Shown here piece after piece: positions 46,837 to 54,974 of a stretch of 64,000 nucleotides of DNA. The notes below the pieces were generated by a model. The model saw nothing but the letters and a program-made list of their open reading frames with translations, was not told the DNA's origin and did no database searches. The translations under genes and the position numbers were made by a program. Every line of letters starts with the position of its first letter. Position 1 is the stretch's first letter. Origin of the DNA: Bacteroidales bacterium (GTDB taxonomy: Bacteria > Bacteroidota > Bacteroidia > Bacteroidales > VadinHA17); NCBI GenBank assembly GCA_003141895.1, contig PLNT01000016.1:62001-126000 (forward strand), in the 5' to 3' direction.

Positions 46837-48165
46837 ATGAATAGTCAATACGTCAATAACGTTACGGATCTAACCAATCCTGAAAAGAATGTCATTTACA
46901 ATATGACGCACGAAGAAGCCGTGAATTTAGTAAGAACAGGCAATGTTGAGGCGGTCCGTACTATCGATGGTCAGTTCTCCCTTGTGTCAGTGGAAGGAAA
47001 AACGATAAGGATGGCAAGGTCAATCGGACGTCCTATCCGCTATTTTATTGCAAAACGGCCAGCCGGGCCTGAACTGGTAATTGCCGAACGTATTGATGTA
47101 ATATACAATTACCTGAAGAAGGAAGGACTCGATCATCAGTTCCATCCTTCATATACCAGGATGGCTCCCGCACATTATATAACTAAGATCGAACTACTGG
47201 GCTGTCCCGATCCTAATCCCGTTTATAACAGGTTCTTTACTCCGGAGCGCAATAAATTTACAGGCGAAAACCCTGCAAAAATCGGTGAAAAATATATTGG
47301 AACCTTATACAATGAAATTAAAAAATGGCTTCTCTTTCGTGCTAAAACAGGTCCTATTGGAGTAACCTTTTCTGCAGGGATTGACAGCGGCTCTGTATTT
47401 CTTCTTACTTATCAAGCGCTCAGAGAACTTGGGGAGAGTCCTTCCAGATTAAAAGCTTTCACTCTTTCGATTGATGGGGACGGAGCTGATCTGCTCCAGG
47501 CCAGGAAATTTCTTGAAAGTCTTAATCTGGGCATGTTCCTTGAACCTGTTGAAGTCAGTTTTTCATCCCTGAACTGGAAAAAAGCAGTAAAAGTAGTTGA
47601 GGACTATAAAGCTCTTGATATTCAATCAGCCACTATGAATCTGTCACTTCTTGAGGGCATAAGGGCGAAATATCCCAACTGGAAATATTTAATCGACGGT
47701 GACGGAGGTGACGAAAATCTGAAAGATTATCCAATAGAGGAAAACCCTGAACTTACGATTCGGAGTGTTCTGAATAATTTAATGCTCTATCATGAAGGGT
47801 GGGGAGTTGAATCAATAAAACATTCCTTAACCTATTCCGGAGGTTTGAGCAGAGGTTATATGCGCTCTTTTGCCACTTCCGATCTGTCGGGTTTCGAGGG
47901 ATTCAGCCCTTATACCTTACCGAATGTTATCGAAATTTCAGAAGGTATCCCATACATTGACATGACAAACTGGGATCATGAGAAACTCTATGAACTTAAA
48001 GGTAAAATTGTCTCAGCCGGAGTTAAGACAGTTACCGGTCTGGAAATGCCGGTCTTTCAGAAACGAAGATTCCAGCATGGTGCAACCTCTGATCGCGACT
48101 TCAGCAGACATTTTCCTGTGAAAGAGATAGATTACCGGAAAGAGTTTCTTTCGAGCTATGAGTGA
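46837..48165 (+). CDS. Asparagine-synthase-like amidotransferase/ligase without the N-terminal Cys
   Basis: 442 residues. The N-terminal 130 residues are a shrunken Ntn-hydrolase-like domain (TIDGQFSLVSVEGKTIRMA, RPIRYFIAKRP, VIAERIDVI) but there is no Cys2, so glutamine hydrolysis should not occur there. The synthetase domain has the PP-loop SAGIDS (179-184) in GVTFSAGIDSGSVF, and DGDGGDENL and later DMTNWDHEKL. Such enzymes adenylate a carboxylate and couple it to an amine or ammonia. The 3' end overlaps the radical SAM gene by 8 bases, indicating translational coupling. True asparagine synthesis is unlikely; a substrate tied to this cluster is inferred. Confidence 0.82.
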   Translation: MNSQYVNNVTDLTNPEKNVIYNMTHEEAVNLVRTGNVEAVRTIDGQFSLVSVEGKTIRMARSIGRPIRYFIAKRPAGPELVIAERIDVIYNYLKKEGLDHQFHPSYTRMAPAHYITKIELLGCPDPNPVYNRFFTPERNKFTGENPAKIGEKYIGTLYNEIKKWLLFRAKTGPIGVTFSAGIDSGSVFLLTYQALRELGESPSRLKAFTLSIDGDGADLLQARKFLESLNLGMFLEPVEVSFSSLNWKKAVKVVEDYKALDIQSATMNLSLLEGIRAKYPNWKYLIDGDGGDENLKDYPIEENPELTIRSVLNNLMLYHEGWGVESIKHSLTYSGGLSRGYMRSFATSDLSGFEGFSPYTLPNVIEISEGIPYIDMTNWDHEKLYELKGKIVSAGVKTVTGLEMPVFQKRRFQHGATSDRDFSRHFPVKEIDYRKEFLSSYE

Positions 48166-49132
48166 AAGCTCTGACCATCTGATCGATGACAGGATGATAA
48201 TCTCACTTAGGGGTAACAAAAATTCTGTTGATCCTAAAATGCCTTATGGATGGCTGGTTGAAAAAGAACGAACCAGCTCAGGTAAAATCGAAGAGACAGG
48301 TATAATTTTTCTTACAAACCGGGAATGTCCTTTTCATTGCCTGATGTGTGATTTGTGGAAGAACACAACAGATGACACTATTGCTATTGGTGATATTCCA
48401 CGTCAGATTGAGTGGGCACTGGAAAAAATGACGTCTGTAAAACATCTGAAACTTTACAACAGCGGAAGTTTTTTTGACAAAAGAGCGATTCCTGAGGAAG
48501 ACTATCAGGAGATTGCCTTGTTGCTGAAAGGTTTTGAAACCGTTATTGTTGAAAGCCATCCAAGGCTGATCAACGAAAAATGCCTTAAATTCAGAGATAT
48601 GCTCGAACCTGAATTGCAGATCTCTATGGGTCTTGAAACTGTGCATCCTGAAATTCTAAGGAAACTTAATAAACAAATGTCTGTAGAGGACTTTGCTAAA
48701 GCGGCCAGCTTTCTTAAAAGCCAGGGAATCCCATCAAGGGCATTTATACTGCTCAGACCTCCCTGGTTGAATGAATCAGAAGGTATTTTATGGGCTGAAA
48801 GCTCGATCGACTTTGCTTTCAATGCAGGAGTGGAATGCTGCACGGTCATACCTGTGAGAGCCGGAAACGGCGCAATGGATTTCTTAATGAATAATGGAGA
48901 ATTCACACCCCCTGATATTCACTCCCTGGAAATGGTTCTGGAATATGGAATAGGCTTAAAGAAGGGGCGCGTATTTGCAGATACATGGGATCTTAGACTT
49001 TTCTCAAAATGTGAAAAATGCCTCGATAAAAGAACCAGCCGTCTTATTGAAATGAATCTGACCCAACAAATAGTTCCGGAGGTTGAATGTGAATGCACCA
49101 AGCACCAAGCACCCTGCACCAAGCAACTTTAG
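48158..49132 (+). CDS. Radical SAM enzyme
   Basis: 324 residues. The 4Fe-4S cluster motif is CPFHCLMC (Cys57, Cys61, Cys64) in IIFLTNRECPFHCLMCDLW. Barrel features follow: VKHLKLYNSGSFFD (GGE-like position), LQISMGLETVHPEILRKLNK and AFILLRPPWLNESEG, then a late cysteine set, CEKCLDKR and VECEC. It resembles small Elp3-like/TIGR01210-type radical SAM proteins and needs S-adenosylmethionine. The extreme C-terminus (CTKHQAPCTKQL) is encoded by a tandem CACCAAG word and looks like a recent extension. It overlaps the AsnB-like gene by 8 bases and the convergent truA by 4. Confidence 0.85.
   Translation: MSESSDHLIDDRMIISLRGNKNSVDPKMPYGWLVEKERTSSGKIEETGIIFLTNRECPFHCLMCDLWKNTTDDTIAIGDIPRQIEWALEKMTSVKHLKLYNSGSFFDKRAIPEEDYQEIALLLKGFETVIVESHPRLINEKCLKFRDMLEPELQISMGLETVHPEILRKLNKQMSVEDFAKAASFLKSQGIPSRAFILLRPPWLNESEGILWAESSIDFAFNAGVECCTVIPVRAGNGAMDFLMNNGEFTPPDIHSLEMVLEYGIGLKKGRVFADTWDLRLFSKCEKCLDKRTSRLIEMNLTQQIVPEVECECTKHQAPCTKQL
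49095..49127. repeat. Tandem CACCAAG word inside the 3' end of the radical SAM gene
   Basis: Four imperfect GCACCAAG/GCACCCT units make up the last codons of the gene. The same kind of word is normally intergenic in this window. Confidence 0.7.
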
Positions 49133-49905
49133 ATATTTATTACTGGTCTTGTCTCGTAGGAAATTTCTTCATCCTTATAGTAGACTTTCTCAAGAAACAA
49201 TCCACTTGGAGGAGCTGTTAACTTTGCAGGAATATCTGTTTTAATTTTAAAGAATGTAGCAACATCAGCAGGTGAAAGCTTTCCTCTTCCGACTTCCACA
49301 AGAACACCGGTCATACGTCTTACCTGTTTCCAAAGAAAATGAGAGCCAATAATATGAAAAACAAGCATGTTACCGAAATCAATTACTTTGGCATGTAAAA
49401 TCTCAACCTTGGTGGATGACTGCTCCCCTTCTTCATCGGTAAAATATCTGTAATCTTTTAATCCGGGAAAATGTTTAGCAGCTTCGTTCATCAGATTTAT
49501 ATCAAGAGGATCTTTTATCCACCACACAAATTTTTTTCCAAAAGCAGTACGTCTTCTGCTGATCTGATAGATATAACTCCTGGCATTGGCATCGAACCGG
49601 GCATGAAATTTAGGATGAGCTTCTTCAACATTAATAATACAGATATCGGGTGGGAGTCTGTCGTTTATACCATATTTTATTTTCAAAGGTGCAAGATCAG
49701 TATCAACTTCCAGATGAGATACCTGACCTAAAGCATGCACTCCCCCATCAGTTCGTCCTGCGCCTGTGATATCAAGCTTTTCTGTCCCGAATAGTTCCCT
49801 GGAAGCATCAAGTATCTCTCCCTGTATCGTTTTTCCGCCTTTCTGCATCTGCCAGCCGGTATAACGGGTACCTTCATATTCTATTGTCAGTTTAAATTTG
49901 CTCAT
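49129..49905 (-). CDS. truA: tRNA pseudouridine synthase A
   Basis: 258 residues with all TruA hallmarks: FKLTIEYEGTRYTGWQMQ, TIQGEILDASRELFG, catalytic Asp53 in ITGAGRTDGGVHALGQVSH, YIYQISRRRTAFG, and near the end HIIGSHFLWKQVRRMTGVLVEVGRG. It isomerises uridines 38-40 of tRNA anticodon arms. Length is normal for the family. Its 3' end overlaps the convergent radical SAM gene by 4 bases. Monocistronic. Confidence 0.95.
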   Translation of the reverse strand: MSKFKLTIEYEGTRYTGWQMQKGGKTIQGEILDASRELFGTEKLDITGAGRTDGGVHALGQVSHLEVDTDLAPLKIKYGINDRLPPDICIINVEEAHPKFHARFDANARSYIYQISRRRTAFGKKFVWWIKDPLDINLMNEAAKHFPGLKDYRYFTDEEGEQSSTKVEILHAKVIDFGNMLVFHIIGSHFLWKQVRRMTGVLVEVGRGKLSPADVATFFKIKTDIPAKLTAPPSGLFLEKVYYKDEEISYETRPVINI

Positions 49906-49987
49906 CCTCTTTTAAATTAATCTGTAAATGTACCAAAATTTGTCTCCCTAATAAGCACTACATATAATAGGTGTTGTAGATGTGAAT

Positions 49988-50084
49988 TAAGATTGCTTCG
50001 CTTCGCTCGCAGTGACGGTGGAGGCAAGGTAATTACATGGTCATTGCGAGGATCCCGATAAAATCGGGAGACGAAGCAATCTTA
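49988..50084. repeat. Inverted repeat element with AAGATTGCTTCG arms
   Basis: TAAGATTGCTTCG (49988-50000) and CGAAGCAATCTTA (50072-50084) are perfect 13-bp inverted arms. Inside are GCAGTGACGG, GGTCATTGCGAGG and a small CCCGAT-AAA-ATCGGG hairpin. It takes up a third of the 302-base gap after truA. Confidence 0.8.
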
Positions 50085-50139
50085 TAGTAACAGACAAGAG
50101 TCTATAATATGCAATATGAACATTATTAACACGATTCTG

Positions 50140-50169
50140 TTTGTCTCATACTTTCATTTAGTACTTTTG
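50140..50169 (+). promoter_or_regulatory. Bacteroidota promoter (TTTG / TACTTTTG) of the sulfur locus
   Basis: TTTG at 50140-50143 and TACTTTTG at 50162-50169 have an 18-base spacer, very close to the TTTG-N19-TAnnTTTG consensus. The downstream ATG at 50208 leaves a leader of about 30 bases. Best promoter match in the window. Confidence 0.65.
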
Positions 50170-50207
50170 TACCGGAAGGAATTATTTATAACCTGAAGTC
50201 TGGAATA

Positions 50208-50717
50208 ATGAAAAAGAAATACATGAATCCTTATATGGCAGGTACTATGCTGGGGATAGTACTTCTACTGGCAATGTTCCTTGCGGGACGAGGATTAGGG
50301 GCAAGCGGAGGACTTAAATATTGTGTGGTATCTATTGTTGGAGCAGTAGATCGTTCTCATGCTGACAAATCGATTTATTACAGCAAGTATTTTGAAGATG
50401 GGAAGAAGCCTCTCAAGAACTGGCTTACCATTGAAATATTCGGGGTAATTGCAGGAGGATTTTTGTCCGGAGCTCTTTCTAAAAGATTAAAGTTCAAGAT
50501 TGAAAAATCACCAAATATTTCGAACACACGTCGGCTGATATTTGCATTCCTTGGTGGTGTCTTTTTTGTATACGGAGCACAGCTTGCACGCGGATGTACA
50601 AGTGGCGCAGCACTCTCGGGAATGGCTGTTCTTTCTGTTGCAGGATTTGTTACCATGATTGCAATTTTCGGTTCAGCGTACATGTTTGCATGGTTTTTCA
50701 GGAAGAACTGGATTTAG
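50208..50717 (+). CDS. YeeE/YedE-type sulfur transport protein, first half
   Basis: 169 residues with about four membrane segments and the conserved Cys motif QLARGCTSGAALSGMAVLS characteristic of YeeE/YedE (thiosulfate transporter, DUF395). Canonical YeeE is one chain of about 350 residues; here the function is divided between this gene and the one at 50782. Likely imports thiosulfate or another reduced sulfur species across the inner membrane. It stands at the head of the plus-strand sulfur operon behind a good promoter. The spacing to the next gene (64 bases) is taken up by tandem words. Confidence 0.85.
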   Translation: MKKKYMNPYMAGTMLGIVLLLAMFLAGRGLGASGGLKYCVVSIVGAVDRSHADKSIYYSKYFEDGKKPLKNWLTIEIFGVIAGGFLSGALSKRLKFKIEKSPNISNTRRLIFAFLGGVFFVYGAQLARGCTSGAALSGMAVLSVAGFVTMIAIFGSAYMFAWFFRKNWI

Positions 50718-50718
50718 G

Positions 50719-50779
50719 CAAAGAGCTCAGGGCACAGGGCTCAGAGGCAAATGTAAAACGATAAACGATAAACGATAAA
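50719..50779. repeat. CAGGGCTCAGAG and CGATAAA tandem words
   Basis: AGAGCTCAGGGCACAGGGCT followed by three CGATAAA units that end 2 bases before the ATG at 50782. Related CTGTGCCCTGTG occurs at 58653-58674. Confidence 0.7.
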
Positions 50780-50781
50780 AT

Positions 50782-51384
50782 ATGGGACCAATATCATCAC
50801 TAATATCAATGCCTGAATGGCTGGATTTGCTTATCGCTCTTCTGATAGGCGTGGGTTTCGGGTTCGCACTGGAACAGGCAGGATTCTCTTCAAGCAGAAA
50901 GCTTGCAGGTATGTTTTATGGTTATGATGCCACAGTAATAAAGGTATTTTTCACGGCAGCAATTGTTGCACTTGTAGGATCACAACTATTAAGCTACTTT
51001 GGTTTGCTTAATCTAAATATGGTTTTTGTAAATGAGTATTATGTTGCTGCATCAATAATAGGCGGAATAATTATGGGTGCAGGTTTTATTATGGGTGGGT
51101 TTTGCCCGGGAACCGGGTTATGTGCTCTTTCAATAGGAAAAATAGACGCAATGATCTTTTTCCTTGGCGGTTTAACAGGAGCATTCCTGTTCGCAGAAAC
51201 ATATCCTTCAATTCAGAAACTTGCCAATGGATACTATAAAGGTCCTGTTAAAATAAATGAGGTAATGGGTATTTCTCCAGGGCTCTTCACTTTTCTTTTA
51301 ATAGCAGCAGCTGTTGTGATGTTCTGGATTGCAGAACTTGCAGAAAAGAGATTCGCCCGGCCTGATATAACAAATGAAATTTAA
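50782..51384 (+). CDS. YeeE/YedE-type sulfur transport protein, second half
   Basis: 200 residues with five membrane segments and the second conserved motif, MGGFCPGTGLCALSIGKIDAM, including the Cys that in YeeE takes part in thiosulfate passage; also GFALEQAGFSSSRKLAGMFYG. It pairs with the 169-residue protein upstream to form a complete carrier. A rhodanese-like gene follows 11 bases later, which supports sulfur import and delivery. Confidence 0.87.
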   Translation: MGPISSLISMPEWLDLLIALLIGVGFGFALEQAGFSSSRKLAGMFYGYDATVIKVFFTAAIVALVGSQLLSYFGLLNLNMVFVNEYYVAASIIGGIIMGAGFIMGGFCPGTGLCALSIGKIDAMIFFLGGLTGAFLFAETYPSIQKLANGYYKGPVKINEVMGISPGLFTFLLIAAAVVMFWIAELAEKRFARPDITNEI

Positions 51385-51395
51385 AAAATAATAAG

Positions 51396-52007
51396 ATGAA
51401 TACCAGGCAAAAATTTTCGGCTGGGCTTTTAATTATCGGGTTCATACTTGCCCTATTGCCACTTTCAGGAAGCAGATCTTTTACTGTCAGACCACAAAAA
51501 TTACTCGGTGAAGTTCTGGATAGCAACACCTGGTTTACCGTTGATCAGGTAGCAAGATTTATCGTTACAGAGGATAGTTCTGTTCAAATTATTGACCTCA
51601 GAACCCCTGAAGAATTTAAGACCGTAAATATTCCGGGTTCAATAAATCTTCCTTACAACAAATTTCTCGATATAGATCCGGCCAGACTATTGAGTAACGG
51701 AAAAACCAAAAATATTTTCTATTCGAATGGTGATTTTGATTCAAATTTTGCACTTGCAATTGCCAGGGGTCTCAATCTTAAAAACACTTTCGTCATGAAA
51801 GGTGGTTTGAATGAGTGGTTCAACACAGTGATGAACAGCACATTTACCGGGGAGAGGATCTCTGCAAGGGAAAATGCACTTTTTGAAACCAGGACAAGGG
51901 CAAAAAAGATGTTTTCAGAAATGAATAGCATGCCCGACAGCCTGAAATTGAAATTCATTCAATCTACACATCTTGCCGCAAAAAAACTTGATGGAGGCTG
52001 TGAATAG
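51396..52007 (+). CDS. Membrane-anchored rhodanese-like protein lacking the catalytic Cys
   Basis: 203 residues. One N-terminal membrane helix (about 8-25) is followed by a rhodanese domain (about 45-150): VQIIDLRTPEEFKTVNIPGS with the CH2A-type motif, NLPYN, and the active-site loop region KTKNIFYSNGDFDSNFALAI where Ser stands in place of the catalytic Cys. The C-terminal tail ends GGCE, leaving one Cys outside the fold that might act instead. A binding or carrier role is more likely than sulfur transfer. It is operonic with the YeeE halves. Confidence 0.75.
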   Translation: MNTRQKFSAGLLIIGFILALLPLSGSRSFTVRPQKLLGEVLDSNTWFTVDQVARFIVTEDSSVQIIDLRTPEEFKTVNIPGSINLPYNKFLDIDPARLLSNGKTKNIFYSNGDFDSNFALAIARGLNLKNTFVMKGGLNEWFNTVMNSTFTGERISARENALFETRTRAKKMFSEMNSMPDSLKLKFIQSTHLAAKKLDGGCE

Positions 52008-52067
52008 TCAATTACGAATTACGAATTAAATATTAGAATAGATATAAGCGATCAGATATCAGGAATC

Positions 52068-52550
52068 ATGAATATTAAATTGGTCAACATGGTAAAAAAA
52101 AACAGAGAAGTAATTGTTATTGTTCTGATATTACTGCTACTTATTCTGTTCAGGGAAACTGGTAAGAATCATTTTAAAAGTGACGCCAAAAAATGGGCTG
52201 AATCATCAATAAATAAATCAGATATAATTATCACTGAAAAACTGGGATTATCTGACGGAAAAAATCTCCTGATAAATCTTGATAAAGATACCAGCAGACT
52301 GAAAAAGAATAACTCAGAATTATTAAACATATCACCTGACTCAATACTCAGTAAAAAATACATTAATTCTATAATGAAACATGATGGGCCTGTGCTCCTC
52401 TTTTCTACGAATCCGGGAGTTTCAGCAAGGGTATGGATGCTTCTAAGTCAGATGGGCAGGAAAAAATTATATATCCTATCAGATAAGGCTGACGATGAGG
52501 TTCCGAAGTATAAATTCAAACCTGATAGTGTACCAGATAAGAATCTGTGA
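52068..52550 (+). CDS. Membrane-anchored, degenerate rhodanese-like protein
   Basis: 160 residues. A single membrane helix (about 15-28, VIVIVLILLLLILF) is followed by a periplasmic part whose second half, MKHDGPVLLFSTNPGVSARV then WMLLSQMGRKKLYILSDKAD, follows the rhodanese pattern of strand, active-site loop, helix and next strand. The loop begins FSTNPG, so Ser occupies the Cys position. The first half of a rhodanese fold is not clear. It is the last gene of the plus-strand sulfur operon. My assignment is moderate. Confidence 0.55.
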   Translation: MNIKLVNMVKKNREVIVIVLILLLLILFRETGKNHFKSDAKKWAESSINKSDIIITEKLGLSDGKNLLINLDKDTSRLKKNNSELLNISPDSILSKKYINSIMKHDGPVLLFSTNPGVSARVWMLLSQMGRKKLYILSDKADDEVPKYKFKPDSVPDKNL

Positions 52551-52584
52551 TTATCTAAACACTTAAGTTGCCGTCGGCGGCAAT

Positions 52585-52618
52585 AAAAAAACCGGTCCAG
52601 CATAAAATGCCGGACCGG
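52585..52618 (-). terminator. Intrinsic terminator after the double-rhodanese gene
   Basis: CCGGTCCAGCAT (52592-52603) and ATGCCGGACCGG (52607-52618) form a 12-bp stem with one mismatch and an AAA loop. The plus-strand A-run at 52585-52591 is a T-run after the hairpin on the minus strand. It is 28 bases after that gene's stop codon, and may also slow the opposing plus-strand transcript. Confidence 0.85.
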
Positions 52619-52646
52619 AACCCAAAAGTCTCAAAATAAATAGAGT

Positions 52647-53687
52647 TTATTTTACAGTTTCAAAATCATTAACCTCAGCTGTGGTAAATGGAAGCCATGA
52701 TAATGCAGTTCTCTGCTTAACCATTTTATCATACATAAATCCATTGTTGCCATATTTCAGAGTATGTGCATCATATCCAAAAAACCTCAGATAGGCAGTT
52801 GCAAAAGCGGAATTATGCCCCGTAGCACAATAAACGACTACCGGTTTATTTACAGGAATCGAACCCATCTCCTCAGGATATCCCAGAGTACCTTCCGGTT
52901 TGTATCTTACAGCTCCGGGCACATGCCCGTCTTCGTATTTATCTTTCCTGTCCAGATTAATCACATAATATTTCTGTGGATCACTGAAAACATCAGCTGC
53001 AGTTATAAGGATATTATCAGCACCTTCTTTAAATAACTCATGGAATCTTGCCGCTCCTATTTCAGTACCTGTCTGTAATCCTGTTTTAAGCTCAGGCAGC
53101 ACAAGATCTGTTGGTCTCTCATTTCCCTTGTTCTCAAGATTCGATTCGTATTTCCCTGATACTCCTTTAAGCCACGACTCCTGAGCAAAATTTTTATTCC
53201 AGGCACTCATTCCCCATCTCATTGAATATACATTTCCGTATCCCATTAATCTTAAGAGGCATGTTGTGTAACTTGATATCTGGCCATCATCACTCACCAT
53301 AATAATCTTGTCAAATTCAAATGGTTTAATACCCGTTTCGAAGTAGGCCGGGATGTCTTCAAATTTTTTATTCACAGCTCCCTTAATATGCCCTTCGGAG
53401 AATTGCTTCTGAGGTCTCATATCGACGATCAGAATGTTTTTGCCCAGACTTTCTTTTACTATTGAGGCTTTAATCAGAGATGGATATGCTTTACTATTCA
53501 CATAATCACCGTTCTCTTTAAGGTCTTTCAGCAAAAGAGCAGTTTCATTTCCAATAGTAACTGACTTAGCCTTAACAACTTCGCTAACTACTTCGGGTTT
53601 GCTCTCCTGTTTTTTCCCTTTACAACCTGATAATGAAAAGAAGCAAAGAAGAATTAAAAAGAAAAATAAACAATATATTCTTTTCAT
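52647..53687 (-). CDS. Double-rhodanese sulfurtransferase lipoprotein
   Basis: 346 residues. A lipobox is at LSGCKGK (Cys about 22). Two rhodanese domains follow. In the first (about 75-175), VDMRPQKQFSEGHIKGAV is kept but the loop reads IIMVSDDGQISS, without Cys. In the second (about 215-330), YVINLDRKDKYEDGHVPGAV and VVVYCATGHNSAFATAYLR carry the catalytic Cys. This is the thiosulfate-sulfurtransferase plan of inactive plus active domain. Anchored to a membrane, it faces the periplasm. It is divergent to nothing but convergent with the YeeE operon, and 7 bases downstream of a lipoprotein gene. Confidence 0.85.
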   Translation of the reverse strand: MKRIYCLFFFLILLCFFSLSGCKGKKQESKPEVVSEVVKAKSVTIGNETALLLKDLKENGDYVNSKAYPSLIKASIVKESLGKNILIVDMRPQKQFSEGHIKGAVNKKFEDIPAYFETGIKPFEFDKIIMVSDDGQISSYTTCLLRLMGYGNVYSMRWGMSAWNKNFAQESWLKGVSGKYESNLENKGNERPTDLVLPELKTGLQTGTEIGAARFHELFKEGADNILITAADVFSDPQKYYVINLDRKDKYEDGHVPGAVRYKPEGTLGYPEEMGSIPVNKPVVVYCATGHNSAFATAYLRFFGYDAHTLKYGNNGFMYDKMVKQRTALSWLPFTTAEVNDFETVK

Positions 53688-53694
53688 AAAAACA

Positions 53695-54771
53695 CTATTT
53701 CAGAGATGCTAATTTAACAGGATTGTTATCCTTGTCGAATGTTAGTGTTTCAATACGGTTTCCAATTTCATCGTATTTGTATGCTGTAATTGCAACACCA
53801 TTGTCAGCGCTGTTAATCAAATTCCCATCTTTATCCATATTTCTGGTCTCAATAAGCGCTCCATGACTATCGTATTTAGACTGAGAAAAAGGAATCAACT
53901 TCCCTCCAACAGGTTCATTATCCTGATCGTACATCCTGACCTCGGTTGAATAGCCATTTTCATCGTATTTGCTTATCCGTTTTGACCATCCCCAGTAGAG
54001 ATTTGACATCTGGCCTGTCACGTTAAAAACAGAGAAAGTTTCCAGATCACCTGCCGCATTTGGAGAAAATACAAAATAAGATACTCCGATATCACCACAG
54101 TTTTCTGCTGTGCAGTTATAGAGGGTATCGGCTTTGAAATTTGCCATTCTTACCGGGTATCCTTTGTCGTTGTAAGTAAAACGTAATTCATAAAATGGAC
54201 AGAACGGATTCATAACTGTTTCTTCTCCTTTAAGATTATAACGCAGTTCCCTGACCATACCATCAGGAAGTTTATTCCAGACCCATGAATGTATCCTGTT
54301 CCTGTTTTCGACCATCGATCCGTCTTTACCGAGATTCATTAATCCCACGCGATTTCCTTCAGTGTCAAGGGCATATTCGGAGGCGAACACTCCCCCGGCT
54401 TCTATAGGTTGATTATTTTTATCGAAATAATGCCTGGTTTGCTTCCTGTCAGTATATTCATATGTAATTTTAGCGGCTCCCTGCAATGAAGAATAATCAA
54501 GAAGTACATTATTCCTTACATATTCAACAGATAAAAGCTTTCCGGAATTATCATACGTAAATTTATAGGCATTAATAGTTTTTGCCTGATCAGAGGTAAT
54601 GGGATGAATTCCTTTTTCAATGTCATATGGTGTTTCATTGAATAAAAGGTTCCTGTAATACTCAACACCTGTATGCATATTTTTATTTGTGGTCTTTCCG
54701 GTACAGGAAATCATAACTATTCCAGCAACAATTGCCACTAATAGCGGAAAAATAAGTTTGTTTAATTTCAT
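53695..54771 (-). CDS. Lipoprotein with YD/RHS-like repeats
   Basis: 358 residues. A lipobox is at MISCTGK (Cys about 23). The mature chain has irregular repeats of the type YKFTYDNSGKLLSVEYVRNN, ITYEYTDRKQTRHYFDKNNQ, SKYDSHGALIETRNMDKDGN and YKYDEIGNRIETLTFDKDNN, like short YD repeats but with no RHS core or toxin tip. The strands would wrap as a beta solenoid or shell. Function unknown. It precedes the double-rhodanese gene by 7 bases, so they are co-transcribed and it may serve as its surface partner. Confidence 0.7.
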   Translation of the reverse strand: MKLNKLIFPLLVAIVAGIVMISCTGKTTNKNMHTGVEYYRNLLFNETPYDIEKGIHPITSDQAKTINAYKFTYDNSGKLLSVEYVRNNVLLDYSSLQGAAKITYEYTDRKQTRHYFDKNNQPIEAGGVFASEYALDTEGNRVGLMNLGKDGSMVENRNRIHSWVWNKLPDGMVRELRYNLKGEETVMNPFCPFYELRFTYNDKGYPVRMANFKADTLYNCTAENCGDIGVSYFVFSPNAAGDLETFSVFNVTGQMSNLYWGWSKRISKYDENGYSTEVRMYDQDNEPVGGKLIPFSQSKYDSHGALIETRNMDKDGNLINSADNGVAITAYKYDEIGNRIETLTFDKDNNPVKLASLK

Positions 54772-54974
54772 GTGTTTAACTGTTTTGGTTTAAAATAATG
54801 GTCAAAAATATCGATTATTTACACAGGTTAGCGTATTAAACAAATAAAATGAAGCATTTGTTTAGAAACAGGTACCCAATTTGTAATTGAGTTACCGCTC
54901 ACATGCATACCGCAAACCTCATACCGCACACCGTTAAGAATTAGTACCTTTATCCAATTATAAATTACGCTATT

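Noticed and set aside
52568-52583. TTGCCG-TCGG-CGGCAA hairpin as terminator of the plus-strand sulfur operon
   Set aside because: It is followed by an A-run, not a T-run, on the plus strand. The adjacent larger hairpin fits the minus strand.
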